DNA of 7,487 nt from Candidatus Faecalibacterium faecipullorum (GTDB lineage Bacteria > Bacillota > Clostridia > Oscillospirales > Ruminococcaceae): positions 1 through 7,487 of the forward strand of contig DWXX01000118.1 in the NCBI GenBank assembly GCA_019118985.1, in the 5' to 3' direction. Positions within the stretch are counted from its first letter, which is position 1. Each line of letters starts with the position of its first letter. The notes under the pieces were generated by a model. That model saw only the letters and a program-made list of their open reading frames with translations. It ran no database searches and was not told the origin of the DNA. Of the stretch, positions 5,622-7,487 are shown one piece after another. The translations under genes were made by a program, and so were the position numbers.

Positions 5622-6506
5622 ATGTCCTTTTTATCCTGTGCCGAGATGCTCACCTACGCCCATGAACACAGCTGCACCCTGGCCCAGGCGGTGCTGCGCA
5701 GCGACCTGGCCGAGAGCCAGCTGACCGAGCAGGCCAGCCGGGCCGAGATGCGCCGGCTGTGGCAGGTGATGCAGGACGCCTCCCGCGATTACGACCCGGC
5801 CCGCCGCAGCCCCAGCGGCCTGGTGGGCGGGGACGCCGCCAAAGTCGAGCGGGCGGCGGCCGCCGGGCGGCTGATGGGGGGCGGCTACCTTGCCGCTGTC
5901 ACCGCCGAGGCCCTCAAGACCGCCGAGTGCAACGCCTGCATGAAGCGGATCGTGGCCGCCCCCACGGCGGGCAGCTGCGGGGTGCTGCCGGCGGTGCTGC
6001 TGCCCCTGGCCCGCGCGGGCGAGGCGAGCGACGAGGCCATCTGCGACGCGCTGTATGTGGCGGCGGGCTTCGGGCAGGTGATCGCCGCCCGGGCCACCCT
6101 GGCCGGGGCCGAGGGCGGGTGCCAGGCCGAGGTGGGGGCCGCCAGCGCCATGGCCGCCGCGACCCTGTGTTACCTGAAAGGCGGCAGCCCCGCCGCCTGC
6201 GCCTCGGCCGCCGCCATGGCTCTGGCCGGGCTGCTGGGCCTTGTCTGCGACCCGGTGGCCGGCCTGGTGGAGGTGCCCTGCGTCAAGCGGAACGTCACCG
6301 GCGCGGTGAACGCCGTCGCCTGTGCCAACATGGCCCTGGCCGGCATCGACAGCGCCATCCCCTGCGACGAGGTGATCGACGCCATGGGCCGGGTGGGCCG
6401 CCAGCTGTCGCCCGACCTGCGGGAGACCGGCCTCGGCGGGCTGGCCGCCACCCCCACCGGCCGTGCCATCGCCCGCCGCCTGGCCGCCGAAGCCGGCGGC
6501 TTCTGA
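5622..6506 (+). CDS. sdaAA: L-serine ammonia-lyase, alpha (catalytic, Fe-S) subunit (294 aa)
   Basis: This is the catalytic subunit, in which a [4Fe-4S] cluster activates the serine hydroxyl for elimination. Family motifs are SPSGLVGGDAAKV (63-75), the KRIVAAPTAGSCGVLPAVL block (108-126, C119), AEGGCQAEVGAASAMAA (163-179, C167) and LVCDPVAGLVEVPCVKRN (207-224, C209 and C220). The cluster ligands are expected among these conserved cysteines. Length is normal for the separate-subunit clostridial form (the E. coli-type enzyme is one fused chain). AAAGGAG (5608-5614) precedes the ATG by 7 nt. GC content is very high and alternative frames stay open for long stretches, but only this frame has family matches. 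Confidence 0.97.
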   Translation: MSFLSCAEMLTYAHEHSCTLAQAVLRSDLAESQLTEQASRAEMRRLWQVMQDASRDYDPARRSPSGLVGGDAAKVERAAAAGRLMGGGYLAAVTAEALKTAECNACMKRIVAAPTAGSCGVLPAVLLPLARAGEASDEAICDALYVAAGFGQVIAARATLAGAEGGCQAEVGAASAMAAATLCYLKGGSPAACASAAAMALAGLLGLVCDPVAGLVEVPCVKRNVTGAVNAVACANMALAGIDSAIPCDEVIDAMGRVGRQLSPDLRETGLGGLAATPTGRAIARRLAAEAGGF

Positions 6507-6537
6507 CCGCAGGCACGCCCCGGAAGCACCGGCCGAG

Positions 6538-6556
6538 AAGTTTGCAGAACTTTTTT
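6538..6556 (+). terminator. Weak terminator after sdaAA
   Basis: AAGTT (6538-6542) and AACTT (6548-6552) form a 5-bp stem around TGCAG, with TTTTTT running to 6556. The stem is short and A+T-rich but has the right place and tail. A perfect GAAGCC-GGC-GGCTTC hairpin also sits at the very end of the coding region (6489-6503), without a T tract. Confidence 0.4.
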
Positions 6557-6567
6557 CAAAAAACCTG

Positions 6568-6596
6568 TTGACAAACCGCCCCGCTGATGGTAGAAT
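6568..6596 (+). promoter_or_regulatory. Promoter of tRNA-Arg
   Basis: A perfect -35 TTGACA (6568-6573), a 17-bp spacer and a -10 TAGAAT (6591-6596) preceded by TGG. It is the strongest promoter in the window, and its predicted start near 6603 is about 19 bp upstream of the tRNA. Confidence 0.85.
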
Positions 6597-6621
6597 ATAT
6601 CTCGTTCCGAACGGAGCACAT

Positions 6622-6698
6622 GCGTTGGTAGCTCAGCTGGATAGAGTGACTGACTACGAATCAGTAGGCCGGGGGTTCGAGTCCCTTCCATCGCACCA
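6622..6698 (+). tRNA. tRNA-Arg (anticodon ACG), 77 nt with encoded CCA
   Basis: It folds as a cloverleaf: acceptor GCGTTGG with CCATCGC, D arm GCTC/GAGT, a perfect anticodon stem ACTGA/TCAGT with loop CTACGAA (anticodon ACG), a 5-nt variable region AGGCC, T arm GGGGG/CCCTT with loop TTCGAGT, discriminator A and an encoded CCA. The wobble A should be edited to inosine by TadA, letting it read CGU, CGC and CGA. Position 4:69 is a U-U mismatch, and there are G-U pairs at 10:25, 49:65 and 50:64, so it is less perfectly paired than most. It has its own promoter and terminator. Confidence 0.95.
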
Positions 6699-6705
6699 AA
6701 CCTAG

Positions 6706-6756
6706 AAAATCCGAACCTTTTTCCTGTGGGAGAAGGGTTCGGATTTTTGGTTTTAT
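6706..6756 (+). terminator. Long-hairpin terminator of tRNA-Arg
   Basis: Arms 6708-6724 and 6729-6745 form a 17-bp stem (10 fully complementary pairs AATCCGAACC/GGTTCGGATT, then seven with G-U wobbles) around loop TGTG, followed by TTTTT-GG-TTTT. It begins 10 nt after the tRNA. Confidence 0.9.
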
Positions 6757-6765
6757 TCGGAAAAC

Positions 6766-6840
6766 TGAATCAGGGTACCTCTCAGAGAGAGCTTCTCCAG
6801 GAACATTGCCAGAAATTGAGAACTCGCTTAGCCTGATTCA
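6766..6840. repeat. 9-bp inverted repeat past the tRNA
   Basis: TGAATCAGG (6766-6774) and CCTGATTCA (6832-6840) are perfectly complementary and 57 nt apart. They enclose a segment with no gene I can support. This may be a folded 3' element or the ends of a small insertion; no function is assigned. Confidence 0.35.
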
Positions 6841-7113
6841 TTCCACCTTGTCTAGGAAAACAAAAAGGGTGCGCCCCGCAGGACGCACCCAACTTGAAAA
6901 AAGCTGTCTATGTATGGCAGGGCGTTCCCCGACGGGAACGTCCTGCTTTTCTTTTGCCGAACAGCGGGCTTGTTCTGCCTGCCACGCAGCAAAAGCTCGC
7001 TGGTCTTCCTCATTGCTGAAGCTTTCCAGAATCGCCGGATAAAAACATCGGGCCAGTCGCTCGATGACTTCGTCCGGGTAACAAGAGTTGTTTACAGCTT
7101 TTTTCTTGTTCAA
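6838..7113 (-). CDS. Small hypothetical protein, TTG start (91 aa)
   Basis: The translation begins with TTG as LNKKKAVNNSCYPDEVIERL and goes on through ARCFYPAILESFSNEEDQRA and FAAWQAEQARC. This charged, helix-prone body looks like a real small soluble protein; it recalls short accessory proteins in clostridial integrative elements, but I do not recognise a named family. TTG 7113 is chosen because a near-perfect AGGAGGTG (7117-7124) sits just upstream; the frame runs on to an ATG at 7200, but that part passes through the Shine-Dalgarno and a terminator hairpin. The 3' part (after about residue 57) is odd: it translates a perfect opposite-strand hairpin (6917-6946) and this strand's own terminator stem (6867-6890) before stopping at 6838. 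The original C-terminus may have been lost or replaced. Confidence 0.5.
   Translation of the reverse strand: MNKKKAVNNSCYPDEVIERLARCFYPAILESFSNEEDQRAFAAWQAEQARCSAKEKQDVPVGERPAIHRQLFSSWVRPAGRTLFVFLDKVE
6857..6890 (-). terminator. Rho-independent terminator inside the 3' end of the small ORF
   Basis: On the minus strand GGGTGCG and CGCACCC arms (6890-6884 and 6873-6867) enclose a 10-nt loop and are followed by TTTTTGTTTT. It is a convincing terminator for transcripts coming from the right, yet it precedes the ORF's stop at 6838. Confidence 0.75.
6917..6955 (+). terminator. Plus-strand terminator-like hairpin antisense to the small ORF
   Basis: Arms GCAGGGCGTTCCC (6917-6929) and GGGAACGTCCTGC (6934-6946) pair over 13 bp with one G-U around loop CGAC, followed by TTTTCTTTT. 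On the minus strand the G-U becomes an A-C mismatch and there is no T tract, so it acts on the plus strand. No plus-strand gene upstream of it is evident after the tRNA terminator. Confidence 0.6.
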
Positions 7114-7151
7114 CGACACCTCCTGTTCTGGTCCACACACCCAGTTGATAC

Positions 7152-7179
7152 GGGATCTTGAAATCCCAAGTTCCCAAGT
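7152..7179. repeat. Short inverted repeat plus 8-bp tandem repeat upstream of the small ORF
   Basis: GGGAT/ATCCC arms (7152-7156 and 7163-7167) overlap the first of two tandem TCCCAAGT copies (7164-7171, 7172-7179). They lie between the terminator at 7184-7214 and the small ORF's ribosome-binding site, where its promoter and operator would be expected. No convincing -35/-10 pair is seen there. Confidence 0.4.
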
Positions 7180-7183
7180 GTGG

Positions 7184-7214
7184 AAAAAGCCGGCATCCAT
7201 CCTGTGGATGCCGG
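7184..7214 (-). terminator. Rho-independent terminator upstream of the small ORF
   Basis: Perfect 10-bp arms CCGGCATCCA (7190-7199) and TGGATGCCGG (7205-7214) enclose a 5-nt loop. On the minus strand they are followed by C-TTTTT, so the hairpin ends transcripts arriving from the right-hand partial gene. Confidence 0.75.
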
Positions 7215-7234
7215 AAAATTTTACAAGCAGGAAC

Positions 7235-7338
7235 TCAAAAATACCCGCCCGATCCGCCCTCCCGCCCGGATGCGCCCGGAAACGCCCTCCCGGGCAGATC
7301 CCAGGGCGGCAAGGCGGGCGGATGAGGCTTCAAAAATA
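7235..7338. repeat. GC-rich inverted-repeat segment bounded by a 9-bp direct repeat
   Basis: TCAAAAATA occurs at 7235-7243 and 7330-7338. Between them lies an 86-bp segment almost entirely of G and C, with ATCCGCCC (7252-7259) near its left end and the complementary GGGCGGAT (7316-7323) near its right end, and further CCCGGG-type pairing inside. The layout resembles a small palindromic or MITE-like unit with a target duplication. Alternatively it is a large terminator for the right-hand gene, since the minus strand reads CGGGCGGG then TATTTTT. No ORF with support lies here. Confidence 0.4.
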
Positions 7339-7351
7339 GACGATAATACAA

Positions 7352-7403
7352 TGAAAATTTGGTCTGCTGCCAAAAGGCGGGCGCGTAGGGCGGGAAATTT
7401 TCA
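7352..7403. repeat. 9-bp A+T-rich inverted repeat
   Basis: TGAAAATTT (7352-7360) and AAATTTTCA (7395-7403) are perfect complements around 34 nt that hold a small GCC-AAAA-GGC stem. It lies just past the stop of the right-hand partial gene. It has no T tail on either strand, so it is not an obvious terminator. Confidence 0.35.
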
Positions 7404-7418
7404 CTTCCTGGAGATTTT

Positions 7419-7487
7419 TTAATTCAGGGCGCAATCCGGGTGGACCGACACGCCCTTATAGCCCCGGTACTCGCCCCCGATGTGCTT
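7419..7487 (-). CDS. C-terminal end of an unidentified protein (22 codons, cut by window edge)
   Basis: An open minus-strand frame enters at 7487 and stops at TAA 7419-7421. It encodes 22 residues including HIGGEYRGYKGVSVHPD, ending CALN. The even composition and the terminator-like hairpins downstream suggest a real gene end, but 22 residues are too few to name a family. The 5' part is outside the window. Confidence 0.45.
   Translation of the reverse strand, partial: KHIGGEYRGYKGVSVHPDCALN

Noticed and set aside
5759..6571. 270-codon plus-strand frame inside sdaAA
   Set aside because: Extremely R/G/P-rich shadow of the sdaAA reading frame, which itself has all family motifs.
6806..7042. 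78-codon plus-strand frame after the tRNA
   Set aside because: No ribosome-binding site, translates two hairpins, and lies antisense to the better supported small ORF.
7114..7200. Longer start of the small ORF at ATG 7200
   Set aside because: It would place a perfect Shine-Dalgarno (7117-7124), a tandem repeat and part of a terminator hairpin inside the coding region.
1..7487. CRISPR array, phage or defence system
   Set aside because: No regularly spaced repeats, Cas, restriction or phage structural genes are present; the toxin-antitoxin pair alone is too common to claim a defence island.

Overview
This window looks like chromosomal DNA from a high-GC member of the Clostridia, most likely a gut Oscillospiraceae/Ruminococcaceae relative. 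Three things point there: GC-rich genes with A+T-rich promoters and strong AGGAGG ribosome-binding sites, a two-subunit [4Fe-4S] L-serine dehydratase (SdaAB/SdaAA) of the clostridial type, and an ACG-anticodon tRNA-Arg beside its own promoter and terminator. The taxonomic placement is inference from gene content.

Layout: the left edge holds the 5' two thirds of argG (minus strand). Its upstream region carries a sigma-70-type promoter and, further upstream, two ARG-box-like palindromes. Next, also on the minus strand, comes a two-gene operon: a MYG1/UPF0160-family DHH-type phosphoesterase, then a gene that overlaps it by 14 bp and fuses a UPF0213-type GIY-YIG nuclease domain to a PAT-like GNAT acetyltransferase. 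Divergent from this operon is a compact type II toxin-antitoxin pair (Phd/YefM antitoxin, RelE/ParE toxin), whose promoter contains a tandem 10-bp repeat. The toxin converges on trigger factor (tig, minus), with a shared 10-bp GC hairpin terminator between them. tig is divergent from sdaAB-sdaAA (plus), and the two -10 elements lie in mirror image. After sdaAA comes tRNA-Arg(ACG) with a strong promoter and a long hairpin terminator.

The right end (about 6756-7487) differs in character. It has a small minus-strand ORF of unknown function with a TTG start, several terminator-like hairpins on both strands, short tandem and inverted repeats, and an 86-bp GC-rich inverted-repeat segment bracketed by a 9-bp direct repeat. 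It ends with the last codons of a further minus-strand gene cut by the window edge. It reads like an accessory segment or remnant next to a tRNA gene, but no integrase or attachment-site duplication is visible.

The genes do not form one pathway. They are housekeeping units (arginine synthesis, protein folding, serine catabolism, a tRNA) with accessory insertions. The least ordinary items are the GIY-YIG/GNAT fusion, the altered ribosome-binding loop of trigger factor, the arrangement upstream of argG, and the repeat-bounded element near the right end. I see no clear new defence or mobile system.
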